The position numbers and the translations under genes are program-made. This document shows positions 1 through 11,051 of a stretch of DNA of 64,000 nt, one piece after another. Source of the stretch: Gymnopilus junonius (Eukaryota > Basidiomycota > Agaricomycetes > Agaricales > Galerinaceae). How positions within the stretch are numbered: the stretch's first letter is position 1; every line of letters begins with the position of its first letter. The DNA is taken from assembly GCA_015501075.1 (NCBI GenBank), contig JADNYJ010000055.1, positions 170,259 through 234,258 on the forward strand. Direction: 5' to 3'. Below the pieces are notes generated by a model. The model saw only the letters and a list, made by a program, of their open reading frames with translations. It had not been told where the DNA came from and did not search any database.

Positions 1-2808
1 CGTCTTCACAATCGGCAGCTTGGTCAACTCCATCTTGCCCAACCCTCTTGATCCAGAAGAAGAGCGACGGACTGCGAGCGCAAACGGCCTCCGGTCTCTT
101 TCCATCCTCCGAGTCACGTTACGTCGGTCGTCCAATTTCCCAATAAGCAACCTCTGGTAGACAAGTGGGACAGGGAATCCATGAGCTAGCATGTCCTTCG
201 CCACCTCCGGCAAAGCAGAATCAGGTTCAGAGAGATAAGGCATTTTGCCTAGCCTGATGAACCTCATTCTCGCTCTACGGACAACCCTGCTGTAATGCGC
301 TTGGCCTCGTCTGATTTTCCTGGGACTCATGCCCTGGTGCCGTCCGACTATATCGAGAATGGCGTTAAAAAACCGTGCATCAGGTTGTGGGATTTCCAAC
401 AGTCGTTTCTCAATGGTGATGATGTCAAGAGCTCGCCGGTGTTTCTCAAGCATCTTGGCGATATTTCCATGTGCAGAGAACATTGAGCGATAGATCTCTA
501 AGCCTAACTCTCGTCCTAGTTGGCTTCGGTTCTTCTTGACTTGCGTGCTGCCGGGAAGTAGCCATTTTCTACCTTTGGCCTTCCGCCTCCTGCCCCAGCC
601 CTTACGTCTACCAGAGGACCGTTTCCTAGCCTCGGATGCGTACACTTTGATCATAATTGTATACGCTAGCACCGGAAGGCACCATGGTTTAACCTGTCCC
701 TCCCCGGTCGCGACCCAGCTGAGAGCTTCTGCGTCCTTCGCCCATAACCAGACTTTCTCCGCTATGCCCGTCCGGCCGCGCTTTTGCAACGCGTTCAGGA
801 TTGAAGTCAAGATGACGGGACCCAGTGACACTGCGTGACGCAGGCCTTCTTGACGGATCTTAGTGCGCAGCCTAGTCAATTCATTGTGCGAAACGCCATC
901 ACGTTCTTGAGGGTAAGAAGTGGTTAATAGGCCGGGAAGTAGGAAAGGTATAGCATCTACCACAGCTTGAGGCTTTCCCGAGGATGTGAGTGTAGTCATT
1001 CGGGTACTCAAAGCATAGTTGTCGCCCGTCTTAGCGATATCCACAAGGTTTCTAGAGGCCATCGACAGCGCCATGTATTTCAAGGAACGACTCTTGGTTG
1101 ACTGATCCTTGACGGAACTGCTTGATTGTTTGAACCGAGTCACTACCTCTTTCGCAATTTCGGACTTGCTCAATAATTTTCCTGAGCGCTCGATGATGTT
1201 CATAAGGGTCTGATTTGGCTCGATGGGTGGGTCTCGTAACTTCCTCATGTGATATAACACCTTCTCCGCCAGTGGGACAGACCGTCGGTGACGCAAGGAA
1301 TAGTGAACTAGAGTGCTGCAGCTTGCAGGGTCTAGAGTTGGCATCATGTCTCCCTCTGTAGGACGCCAAGTCGGCTGGCGGAGGGGTAAGGAACGAATGA
1401 GACGATGTATGACACTGTGAAAGTATACATAAGCTTCCACTTGCCGAGGTGTGCCATCATTTCCTGGAACCCAGACCTTGTCCTGTGTGCGGGGACAGTT
1501 ATACATAGAGCACAATAAAGGTGTGATGTTATTAAATGGTATGAGTCGCTTGTCAAGGCAGTGGGCAAGGTTGGCGAGAGCTTGCAGGGAGGACTTGAAT
1601 TCAAGTTGTGACCGATCGTCCTTGCGGTCGACGGCCAAAGCTTTATCTACGGAATTGCATATCTCCTTCATGCGATTCCATACAGGCAGAGGGGTTTCGT
1701 AGGTTGATGGTGTGGTAGAATTCTCCACAACTCTTGCAAGTTCGCGGGCTTGCCAATCTCTTAAGAGAATACCAAACAGGAGTGACCCGACAATGATTTC
1801 TCCGTTGAGGATGCAGAGAGCCATCAAGGTCTTGAACATCGTATGCGTACGTCGTTGTCTTGACTGTCGAGCCATATTCAGAAGACGAATAGCAAACCTG
1901 GTGTCTATGTTATTCACCATGAAGGGCCTGAGAAGAAGGATATCGCTGGTCTCCAACATTAAGGCAGTAGGTGATAGCGATTGCTCTACCTGCTTCACTT
2001 TCCTTGTGGCGGTCAAATTTTGCGTTGTAATTGAATTTTGGGCAAGGCGTGAATACAGGGCCTCAAGGGTTTTACCTCGTACTGAAATTCCCGTGGCCAT
2101 CATTTGCTCAGCCAGTTTGGAAGCCTTGTGAGGCATGCCCGAGCGAATAAGTCCATGTAAAAGGGAGTGGGAGGGTAGACGCGGAGAGACATCGGAAGGG
2201 AATATAAGCGCTAGGGACTTGAGATGTTTCATGGAAGATACCCCCGGGAGGGACGTGCTGTTGTGTAAAACTGCTGCATATCGGATGGAATTAACAATAT
2301 CGTATGCATCCGAGAGGTTTCCCGTCCGAACAGAGAAACGAATAGCACTGGAGGCTGCTCGGCCAATCTGTGCAGAGGTGAGAGGGCCAGATATGGAAGG
2401 ATCTGGTAAAACAGGTCGAGGAGGCTTTCTGCATCTGCGACGTGCTAGAGAACGGGGAGATTTGTTTTTGAGGCTATACCGTGCTTTTAACTCGGCCTTG
2501 AAAAGTAGACGAGAATCAATATGACCCCATGGCGCCAAAGAGTTCTTATTGAAATTGGGAAAAGGTCTGATTGGAAACTGAGGTGGCCAAGGTTGTCTTG
2601 AAACGCCCTGAAACGCGAATCTGGCTAGTCTTGGCCAGGTGCATTGCATAAGCTTCACATAACTAAAGAAAACGGTAAGATTCACGTAGAGAGCCAAAGG
2701 ATTCTCAGTTAGACAAACCAATTGAAACTGCGGCGGGTGCTGTTTCTTGCTGCAGCTAAGGATGTGGATTGTCAAATGTCCGCCAGTCGGGCGATGTCGC
2801 GACAACAT
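1..2808 (-). CDS. PPR-type mitochondrial protein, partial (C-terminus off the window)
   Basis: One minus-strand reading frame stays open from the ATG at 2808 down to base 1 (about 936 codons) without a stop or visible intron and continues past the left edge. The product is rich in helical pairs of pentatricopeptide type, for example around 2150-2060 where the frame reads HSLLHGLIRSGMPHKASKLA. PPR proteins bind organellar RNA and in fungi act mostly in mitochondrial RNA stability and translation. The N-terminus is basic and poor in acidic residues, as expected for an import signal. Two starts are possible: 2808, directly after an in-frame TAA, or 2649 (MQCTWPRLARFAF), which gives the more presequence-like start. 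Neither has a strong start context. PPR family assignment is inference from repeat texture; coding status is well supported by the length of the open frame. Confidence 0.8.
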   Translation of the reverse strand, partial: MLSRHRPTGGHLTIHILSCSKKQHPPQFQLVCLTENPLALYVNLTVFFSYVKLMQCTWPRLARFAFQGVSRQPWPPQFPIRPFPNFNKNSLAPWGHIDSRLLFKAELKARYSLKNKSPRSLARRRCRKPPRPVLPDPSISGPLTSAQIGRAASSAIRFSVRTGNLSDAYDIVNSIRYAAVLHNSTSLPGVSSMKHLKSLALIFPSDVSPRLPSHSLLHGLIRSGMPHKASKLAEQMMATGISVRGKTLEALYSRLAQNSITTQNLTATRKVKQVEQSLSPTALMLETSDILLLRPFMVNNIDTRFAIRLLNMARQSRQRRTHTMFKTLMALCILNGEIIVGSLLFGILLRDWQARELARVVENSTTPSTYETPLPVWNRMKEICNSVDKALAVDRKDDRSQLEFKSSLQALANLAHCLDKRLIPFNNITPLLCSMYNCPRTQDKVWVPGNDGTPRQVEAYVYFHSVIHRLIRSLPLRQPTWRPTEGDMMPTLDPASCSTLVHYSLRHRRSVPLAEKVLYHMRKLRDPPIEPNQTLMNIIERSGKLLSKSEIAKEVVTRFKQSSSSVKDQSTKSRSLKYMALSMASRNLVDIAKTGDNYALSTRMTTLTSSGKPQAVVDAIPFLLPGLLTTSYPQERDGVSHNELTRLRTKIRQEGLRHAVSLGPVILTSILNALQKRGRTGIAEKVWLWAKDAEALSWVATGEGQVKPWCLPVLAYTIMIKVYASEARKRSSGRRKGWGRRRKAKGRKWLLPGSTQVKKNRSQLGRELGLEIYRSMFSAHGNIAKMLEKHRRALDIITIEKRLLEIPQPDARFFNAILDIVGRHQGMSPRKIRRGQAHYSRVVRRARMRFIRLGKMPYLSEPDSALPEVAKDMLAHGFPVPLVYQRLLIGKLDDRRNVTRRMERDRRPFALAVRRSSSGSRGLGKMELTKLPIVKT

Positions 2809-3010
2809 TTACGGTCACATCACGTGCACTTGACGCGATCGACCAGGTCTAGTACTGTCTGACTCTACGACCATTGGTATTTGAATTTGCGAAGAGTGAC
2901 TCTATATAATGTACAGTTGATCTGTAAAGGAATAATTTGCGACTACTAGTTTATAACCATTGTCCGAAAGATTAGAGGCGAGTGGGCCTCGTCCAGACGA
3001 ATACCATAAT

Positions 3011-5845
3011 TTAGAGTAGGTCATGAAGAACACGGTCATACTGGTGGGGCAAGTGAGCACTGGGCAAATGAATTATCGGACTTTTTTAGACGGCTGCAGA
3101 GGAGGCACGACTCACGTTAACATGTTGCGCGCGAAAATAATCTGGGAAAACACTTTTTCAACATCAAGGACTTCAAATAAGCGTAGTTTATCTTCAGTGG
3201 AATTAGGCTGTCGATGTGCAGGATGTAAGTCGCTATCTCGCATGGCCAAAAGAACGCGACCGGTAGGAAACATGTGGACGTTCTGCATATTCGCCTCTAG
3301 AGTCTTGCGGATAGCAATGAACTGTTGCGAAATAATGATCAATTATCAAAGCTTATCACAGAGCGTTATTACCCACCCAGTCCATGTCATCCTGATGCCC
3401 ATTACCCTCCTTCCACCTTTTGGCTCGCGACGTGACGGCCGACCAACCATCGGGTGTCCCGTTGCTCTCGGCTTCACAAAGCCAGAGTGCTGCATTCTTG
3501 AGATCGCGGACAGAGCCAAGAGAAAGACGGGCTACGATATCATGTGAATAGACGAAGGAAACTACCATTTTCGCCGCAAGTCGGCACAGAGCTGCGTCCG
3601 TCAGAGCACTGTGCCAAATTTAATTAATGAAAGCGTGGCTTAAAAGGTAAGAAAAATGGCCGTACGGTGGTGCAATTGCATACACTTGAACGTGTCGGCC
3701 TGCAGGAATTCCACTTGATCGAACAGTCAGGCAAGTCTTTGGATCGGCCCACATCTGCATAAGAGGAAAATGAGGTCAAAGATGTATCAAATAACAGAAA
3801 GAAACCTCACCATCCCCAGCAAGGTCGCAACCCCAGCGCCCAAGCTATGTCCACACAAAACGAGATCTTTGATGGCCATTAGTAGCATTCTTATAAATAA
3901 AATTGGGCACAGACCAAATTCGGGATTGCTATGCAGAGCTTCCAGGACCGCCAGATGCACTGGCTTCCCAATATCCCCCATCGCTTTAGCCATTCTCAGC
4001 ATTCCACCATGGACATGGTACTTTGGAACGTTCTCGCCAGGAATTATATCTTTGTCTAATATGCTTGGAAAAGCAAATTGTCCCGGTACAGGAGCGTCAT
4101 CGTCCTCCGACTGTACTGGTGTAGTCGCCGGCTGGAAGGGTTCAGGATCGCATGTCAAGTCCACAGCGATTTCGTTAAGTGACATTGTTCCTGTGCATCC
4201 GTAAGGCTCGTATGGTGTCTTCTAGAGGCCGAGAGATATATACACCACCTCTAATGACCAGCAGGACTTGTCCTCGGCTATGGTCCGTCAGCACCCAGAA
4301 GCGAGGCAGAAGATGTTCTTGTCCAATGACCTGCAGGTAAGCAGTGAGCGACCGTGAATGCAAGAGAAATAAAAGACGTGTACAGCTGTAGCCTTCATCT
4401 TTCCTTTATTCGCACTCCTTTGAGCAGCTTTCTGCTCTTCGACGGTTTCAGTGTGTTCCTCTGCAAAGCGTTCAAAGATTTCCTTGTCGTGCTTCCCCAG
4501 CAACATATCCCACCATGAATACTCCAGCTTGGTCGCTTTCTGGTCCGGCTCGTCAGAAATAATAATATCTTCATCTGCTTCAGCTTCGGCCTCGTCGATT
4601 GCTCTGGTAAGTCGCTTCTCTTCCGAGGTCTTTTCACGAGCCATAGCTGCCGAAAAGGTGTCTGGAGAAGAAAAAGATTCGGGTTTATCACTCTTCTTGT
4701 TGCTACCAAATGCAGTCGGCGATACTCCGAAAAAGAGTAAGCTGGCACCACCATATCCTGCAAGGACCATCTTCGAGAGTCGTCTCATCGTCGCCTTCAA
4801 TTCAGCATTAGTTAAGGGAGGAGGGGTAATATCACTCGGTATGCTCGCGTGCCCAGCCCGGAAGCTGTGTAGTGAAAGGTGAGACCTGGTTCTAGAAAGG
4901 TATAAGGATGAGGTTCGAGAGCGGCTTGGCTCAGGCTCTCCGATATCAGCTGCTATAATTTGAGGTCCGTTTCCGGGGAATATTACGTCAGAGGTGACGC
5001 GTATCCGAGAAGTTCTACAAATAAAGGTCAGAAAAAAGTGCAAGAAAAAAGTCTTGAAAGGCACACCTATGCCTAAGCGGTCGCTGCTTAGGCGCGTCCT
5101 TGACATCCAGTTCTTTCAAGTACTTCAACCAACGTTTCTCCTGCCACTCCTGGGTTACACCCTGTAGCGAAATCCAGCCAACTAGTGCTCGAGCGACTTG
5201 CGTGATCCCATACTGCCGTTCTGGACCGTTCTCGTCGAGTCCCTCATTCCATTCACGTCGTACGAGGTCGATGAAAGAGGCTAATGAAAATGAAGCGTCG
5301 CTACTTCCTGGAAATATGGCTGAAAGGAGATTGATAGAACTGTGCGCTGCTAGAAGCGAAGTGGAGGTTATGTATTCGCTGAGGTATATGGGAGCAAGAG
5401 TGATTTGCTCTGCAATAGTGAATACGGTGGAGACGGCATAACCTAAAGCAGGCCTAGCAACAGTGCTTCCTCCAAACAAGGCAAGATCAACGACAGTGGA
5501 AGTGGTGCCCACAACTGCTGAAGCGACTCCTCTGGCAATTGAAAACTAGATTAGAAAAATGAGTACTAATTCGTCACGATTCCTTGAACCTCCACTTACA
5601 CCCAGCCGTGTGCCGGATTTTGCAGCAGAGAAACCAAAAGACGTAACTGTATGGGCAAGATCAATGCCTTGTCTGCTGTATCTGTCCCAGTTTCTGGCCA
5701 TACAGCCTCCTCGAAGGAGAAAAGAGCAGCAGAGGACCAAGCAACGCTGGAGCTGCGGTGCAAGTAGCACATGAAATTCGTCATTCCATGTGGTTAGGGT
5801 TACGGTCCGCCAAGTGCGCCACACTTGTTTTCTATTTCCAGCCAT
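3011..5845 (-). CDS. Class 3 lipase, sn-1-specific diacylglycerol lipase-like
   Basis: A multi-exon gene whose exons join in frame. Readable landmarks in order are an N-terminal segment with HTVTSFGFSAAKSGTRL, a hydrophobic helical stretch, a charged linker (about 4400-4800), the lipase entry motif VLLVIRGTMSLNE formed across the intron near 4190-4250, the nucleophile elbow GHSLGAG near 3830 (Ser nucleophile), a conserved SFVYSHDIVARLSLGSVRDL block near 3500-3560 with the likely catalytic Asp, and the terminus AHLPHQYDRVLHDLL with TAA at 3011. These match fungal and animal diacylglycerol lipases, which release 2-acylglycerol from diacylglycerol at membranes. The last intron uses the acceptor giving LTAHLPHQYD. 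The ATG at 5845 is the first in-frame one; exon 1 is the least certain part. It is transcribed away from the membrane-protein gene at 6034. Confidence 0.85.
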
Positions 5846-6033
5846 CTCGATCAAAATTTAGGAACACCAAGTTAGGAGAATTTAAAGTTGCTGATTTCTG
5901 TAACCTCACCTCCTATTCCATGGTGCTCACAAAACTTGTTGATGTCTCAATCATCTCGAACTTCACACCACCCTCTTGATCTTATAATATTCAGCGTTGA
6001 GCGCTTCCAGAATTATATCCACTATCCACTACA

Positions 6034-7017
6034 ATGATCTTAACCGCAAGAGATGACATGGTGACCGACCTATTTCCTACGCCGACACCCTCAGGGCCTC
6101 CAAGAGAAGTGCCGGTTAGCATCGATAATACCCCACTGCCTGCAATGGCAATGATTGCCATCAAAATCTACGCATTTGGAGGGCTAGGGTTTATGATCTG
6201 CGTCGTCCTTGCCGCAATTGCATATTGGATTTGGACGGTCATTATTCTACGAGAATGGGCAGACTCGCCTGGATGGCTTGATCTGCATCCAGAGGTGAGT
6301 CACTATTTTTATTGCTTCAAGTCCGTTGAGAAATTTATCTACTCTTTTTCAGCGTATGAGAGAGCGGGAGAAGGCTAGAATTGCTAGACTCAAGTCTATA
6401 AAGGAAGATCGTATGCTAGAGAGGAAAAGGAGGGAAGAAGAAAAGTTTACCCCACCTCCTTTACGCTACAAAGCCAAGAATGGTAGAGATCGTGCCACCT
6501 CTATGCCTATCAAGTCCGCCATGCGGAATTGCAGCATTTCAGAACCTCAATCTCAAGGTCGTAAGTCGAGTCTCGTAAAGGGCTCACCGTCCAAACAGCG
6601 AGCCAGCTGGGCCTCTTCCGTGTCGACGCTAGGCACCAACGCTAGTCCGACAAAGGCCAAGAAAGTAAGCTGGGCTTCCTCAACTTCGACGCTGGACATC
6701 GACGGTAATTGCACGCAGAGGCCCTCGCAGTAAAAGGCTCGCCTTCTTCCTCTATGGAACTTCCTATTCCGGCGCCTCCGCCTGGTGATAATACTCCCGC
6801 CTCTATCCCCAAAGCGCGTACCTCTATTCCCCACCGAGAAACATCTGTGGGACCGCGTTCACGTCGTGCACATGAACTGATAGCAGCGACAACACCAGAC
6901 GTGGCATACGGGTGGGCCAGGTCCTCTGATCCTGTTACTAACAGGTGCACTTGCGCTAGCGTTGATCCGCTTGACGCGCCAAGTACGACTCCTTGTGAAA
7001 TACATCGATACGCTTAG
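6034..7017 (+). CDS. Small single-pass membrane protein with basic coiled tail, unknown function
   Basis: Exon 1 (6034-6294) starts MILTARDDMV and holds one clear transmembrane helix ([20 protein letters not shown]). A 58-base intron (6295-6352, GTGAGT...TTTCAG) leads to exon 2, a highly basic probable coiled coil (RMREREKARIARLKSIKEDR) and then a Ser-rich region. Beyond about 6700 the frame is unclear. Without further splicing the protein stops at 6733, but the next frame stays open to 7017 and repeats the VKGSPS motif already present upstream. A 56-base intron at 6665-6720 would join the two frames, but it removes a stretch (SWASSTSTL) that itself resembles an upstream coding repeat (SWASSVSTL). 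A one-base deletion is the alternative. I do not recognise the family. A plausible role is a membrane-anchored adaptor with a cytosolic tail. Confidence 0.6.
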
Positions 7018-7728
7018 TATTTGAAATATATCACAAGGGAGATTAGTTTCTTGCTTTTGCGCCGAGTAAAGTAGATTTGCTATGGATTCCACATCTTGCG
7101 GCTGGCCGTGTTAGTCAGACAATATGTACTTGGAGTCCTGAAAATGACAATGGAAGAAAGCTCTAGCAGTCGCAGTTCATGACGTCTTTCCCCATGAAGG
7201 AATTTGCCTCATTTGTTGACATTGTGGATAGGCTGCAGTAAAAAGGTCAAGGAGTCGAAATAAGGGGTTCTCCACCCTTGCGGTGCATACTCTGGGTAAG
7301 CGCGCGTGCACGGAACCAAGTTTAGGCGGCGCATGCACATTGTTAAGCAGTATGTAGGCGACCACAGCGTTAGGGCTGCCCCACACAGTCTAAGCGAAGG
7401 TCGACATCGGTGGTAAAAGACCTTTGATTGACGTCGACCGCGATTGAGCATTTGCAGGACTGAGTTATGAGTGCAGGGCGTTGGATCGTGCGGACTGCAG
7501 ATTGATACGGCACGAAACCATACCCTTAAGTCCGACAAATGTTCAGGAGGAATCTCGGGATCCTTTGAGATTACAGATGCCCGAGCGTAAATCCCAAGTA
7601 TCAAAGATGTTGCCCGTGATATCAGGAAAGGATGCGCGCGAGTTGACGAACTTCGGGAAAACTCAGCGATTAACTACTCACAACGACTTCTAAGAAACGA
7701 GGACTTCAGCTTAACTGCTCTCCTTTTC

Positions 7729-8043
7729 TCAGAAAACTCTAACGTTAGCCATGCGCATATGAGAATTCTTGAAGATCCCAGTGGGAGTCGGGTAGAACGT
7801 GAATGAGCGGTAGCAATCCACTTGTCGGTCACCGCCGCGAGAGGACATAGTAGGACTTCGAAAGAGCCAAGTTGGACCATGCGTATCCCGCGGCTGCCCT
7901 GCAGAGTGCGTAACTCTGGTCATCTTTACTCGAGGAAAGACCGCATCAAACACCAGGTAGCCCAGAATGAATGCCAGTTGTGCAAAGGTAGTGCAACTTG
8001 TCAGAACAATTACAACGCAGACGATGGTAAAGAGCTTAGCCAT
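7729..8043 (-). CDS. Possible small secreted or membrane protein, weak support
   Basis: A 104-codon frame begins at an ATG with A at -3 and encodes a strongly hydrophobic start (MAKLFTIVCVVIVLTSCTTF) that could be a signal peptide or membrane anchor. After about residue 40 the sequence is nondescript and polar, with no cysteine pattern or repeat. Small secreted proteins are common in Agaricomycetes, but this frame could equally be chance in a non-coding stretch. No intron is needed to read it. I report it only because the hydrophobic start and start context occur together. Confidence 0.2.
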   Translation of the reverse strand: MAKLFTIVCVVIVLTSCTTFAQLAFILGYLVFDAVFPRVKMTRVTHSAGQPRDTHGPTWLFRSPTMSSRGGDRQVDCYRSFTFYPTPTGIFKNSHMRMANVRVF

Positions 8044-8078
8044 TGTCCGCTATCGTTCCTTTCAGCTCACACGACATA

Positions 8079-8300
8079 TTCTCTGAAATTCTATATCTTT
8101 CCGTGTCTGCGCTTGTGGCCTGCCGAAAGAGCGCCATTCCCAAAGTGACTGCTTGGATAACTTCAACGAGGCAGTGGTAAAAGGTCAGCCCATCATTCCT
8201 TTGCAGAAATTCTACATCGTTCTATGTCTTTCCATGTCTGCGCTTGTCTAGGGAGTTGTTTCTTCCATCCTGCCGAAGGCGCATCATTCCCAACGAAGTG
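8079..8300. repeat. Imperfect direct repeat, two copies of about 75 bases
   Basis: The block near 8079-8150 (GAAATTCTATATCTTTCCG, TGTCTGCGCTTGT, CCTGCCGAAAG, CCATTCCCAA) recurs in the same order near 8205-8295 with substitutions and a roughly 20-base insertion. This looks like a decayed local duplication. No terminal inverted repeats or coding capacity accompany it. Confidence 0.55.
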
Positions 8301-8500
8301 AACAGCAAGCATGGGGCACCAGTCTTCAGCGTGGCTAATGGTTGTCCGTAGGATTTGTCTGGAGGATCGTCCAATGCAATCTTGCTGAAAACATGAAAAG
8401 CATGATAGATTACGAGAGGGTAATCGGGAAATAAAGTTCATAAAAGAGGTATAAAGATCGAGATCCAAGAACAATAAGATGTCATCATCCAATCACCGAA

Positions 8501-10913
8501 TTATTCATCGTTTACATGTTCGTGGTCGGCTGCTTGGATCGCCTGTATGACGTGCTCGCGACGTAGCCATTTCTCTTCTGGTGTGAAGTACCAGGTTATA
8601 ATTCCGAAAAGAGTGATAGAGCCGAAGATCACACAAGCCTAATATGACAGCACTGAGAAAGAAAGCGCGGAAACGAAAGGAAGAACCACGCACAAAGTTG
8701 AAGGTATCTGCAGTGACAGGGAATTCGAAAGGAGACAACATGACCTAAGTAACAGAGATGAGTAAAATGTAGCATGAAACAGCAACCTGGCATGTGAACA
8801 TACACCGACTATTAGGCCGTTGAACAGGATGGCACAGACATAAAATGGCTTCGCATAGCGGCCGAGATAAAAGTAGGACGACTTGAAGTTATTCGGGGTC
8901 ATTGTTAGGCGAAGGAGAGCAATAAGCCCGTATGCTGCGATTGTCGGGACGCCGCCAGCAGAGATCAACGAGGTGAAGGCAACTTGACTGGGCAAGATGG
9001 TACAAAGAAGTGCAGCAGCAAAAATGAAGATGACGGTGACTGCATTCTTGGGCTGCCCTTCCGAGTCGACACGTCCTATCCAGTGTGACATTGGAAGAAC
9101 GCCATCTCGGGCAACTGCGAAAACAAGTCGGGACGAGGCAACAATGGCAATACTGGTATTCTGAAGGATGAGGACGACATATGAATGTATTGCATCGAAT
9201 AGGCAGGTATTACACAAACCAGAATCAGACCAATGGTAGCAATAATGGTCATGAAGATGCTCGCTTTTTTCCCCAGGGCAAGGGCATAGATTTGAACAAA
9301 GGGTTGAGGGGCATCAAGAGCAAACAGGGTATCGAGATCGGGCGTGCAAAAGAGGAAAAGAATGCATGTTATAAAGCCCATAACGCCTGTGCGAGAGCAC
9401 TTGACAAAATTCCTTTGGCTGCAACAATTCTGAAAGTCATCAAGATAGGGTAAACGGGGAATACAACCGAACATTATCATTTCACTGACTTGGCATTTTT
9501 GGTTTCTTCAGCGATATGTCCTGACGCATCGAACCCAGTAAGCGTCCCGGCGGTAAAGAGGCTGGAATTTGTGTCAAGACTGCTACTTTTTCGGCAAGCA
9601 TGCAACTCACAAAGATAATATCCAATTCCATCCTGCAGGGGCGCCAGTTCCATTATCTAGCGAACAATTGAGCGATTGACAATCACCATGGCAAAAGAAC
9701 ATACAGGTCAGAGTGAAAACATCTTTAGCAGAACGAAAGCCGTAAGTCCTGGATACTCCAATTGGAAGCCAGATGAGGCAAAGGAAAAAGTCGAGCATCA
9801 TTATGAAGAGCGTGAAACGGAAGACAGTTGAATAAAGGCGAGGAGGAAGGTAGTTGATAGCCACTGAAAGGACCAGTAAGCCTTCCGAAACAGCCCAGAT
9901 GAGGGCCCGCCATTTGACATTATCGTTGGTGGTTCCCCCAGGAAAGCCGATCCCCCAAACAGGAAGTTGAGAAACAATATAATTTGCAGTGGTCTAAATG
10001 GAGTTAGAGGAGAGAAAAGGGAACAGGAAGAGATTGGACAGACCTGGCAATTCCCTGCCGAAAAGGTCATCCAGGCAGTGCATGACCACCAGGCAACGAT
10101 GAAGCCAAAGAATCTGGCATATTTTGGCCCTGCGCTCTCAGCTGCCCAGATATAGATGGAACCACTGAGAGGGAGAGCCGAACATATCTCAGCCAACACA
10201 GCAGCAGAGATCATCATGAAGACGATCGTTATTACGTATGAAGACCTGAAAACGAGAAGTATAGACTAAGTCGTTGACAGGGCAAGTGTGCATACCAAAC
10301 GGCAGCAGGACCACCGGCCAAGAGTCCTAGGAACAGGAAAGACCTGGAGAGGTATTCAGAAAAATGTCCAGCCAATCGATTTAAAAATGTAGACCTAACA
10401 CCTCCAATAAAGTTCAACGCACAGAAACTTGCCGCAAAACTTTCAAGTAAATGCCATGTCCGGTGCAGTTGCTAAAATGCAGGAAAAGACCAAAAAATGG
10501 GTATTTCGCCTAGAGCAAAGCAATGAAAAACATACTTGTTTATATCCAAGGCTTTGCTAATTAAATGAAAACGTCAGTAACACGAGATAAGCCCCCGGAA
10601 GGGGGAGATAAGAGTGAACGATGACACTGGGAGGCTTCCCTACGCAGGTATGAGCGCTGTTCAGGTTCAAGCGGTATAATCTCAATCCTTCTGAAAACCT
10701 TGTTCTCCCTGGAGAAGAGCAATGAAAACATCCGGATACCCGCAGCCATGCCAATTGTCACCAGTTGGACGTTACCAGTGCAGCCCCATGCTTTTTGTAG
10801 GTCATCCCCAGATCATGCTCGGGGCACAATTACCAGTTGGAGTTCATCCTGGTCTTCTGCCGGAAGCACGGTAGACTCGCCTCCGTCGTCGGATTTTTTA
10901 GAGTCGATATTCA
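8501..10913 (-). CDS. Amino acid permease (APC superfamily), with an apparent frame break
   Basis: An APC-superfamily transporter expected to span the membrane about 12 times and import amino acids or related amines. The joined exons read: N-terminal acidic tail from the ATG at 10913; a 21-base exon QSLGYKQ (10536-10556); [105 protein letters not shown]; and a soluble tail ending TAA at 8501. These are diagnostic for the fungal GABA/choline-type amino acid permeases. Near 9390 the conserved [14 protein letters not shown] segment changes frame (CTCGCACAGGC where CTCGCAACAGGC would keep it), so this copy is either broken or carries a one-base assembly deletion. Intron 1 (277 bases) is unusually long for the window. 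Substrate cannot be read from sequence. Confidence 0.85.
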
Positions 10914-11051
10914 TAGTCTTGGAAGAAGATGAAAGGACAGAAAAAAAGGAGCGTGAGTCACACTCTTATCAGCCAAAAGATTGATCATCTGGCGGATTTG
11001 TGACTGGTCACATCACAACAAACCCAAACAGCGCTCCTCCTCCCAACTACG
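10914..11051. promoter_or_regulatory. Shared divergent promoter, permease / U1-70K
   Basis: 138 bases separate the start codons of the permease (-) and U1-70K (+). Any core promoters for both genes must lie here or overlap the first exons. No clear TATA element was recognised. Confidence 0.5.

Larger units (their letters stand above)
7018..8500. other. Intergenic region, about 1.5 kb, without a confident gene
   Basis: No reading frame here resembles a known family. It holds a weak minus-strand ORF at 7729-8043 (listed separately) and an imperfect direct repeat around 8.1-8.3 kb. The left part contains the 3' side of the membrane-protein gene and the right part the 3' side of the permease gene. 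I see no tRNA-like cloverleaf or transposase. Confidence 0.5.

Noticed and set aside
8501..10913. Calling the permease a firm pseudogene
   Set aside because: Only one base separates it from an intact frame, and the same kind of lesion occurs in eIF5B, so an assembly error is at least as likely.
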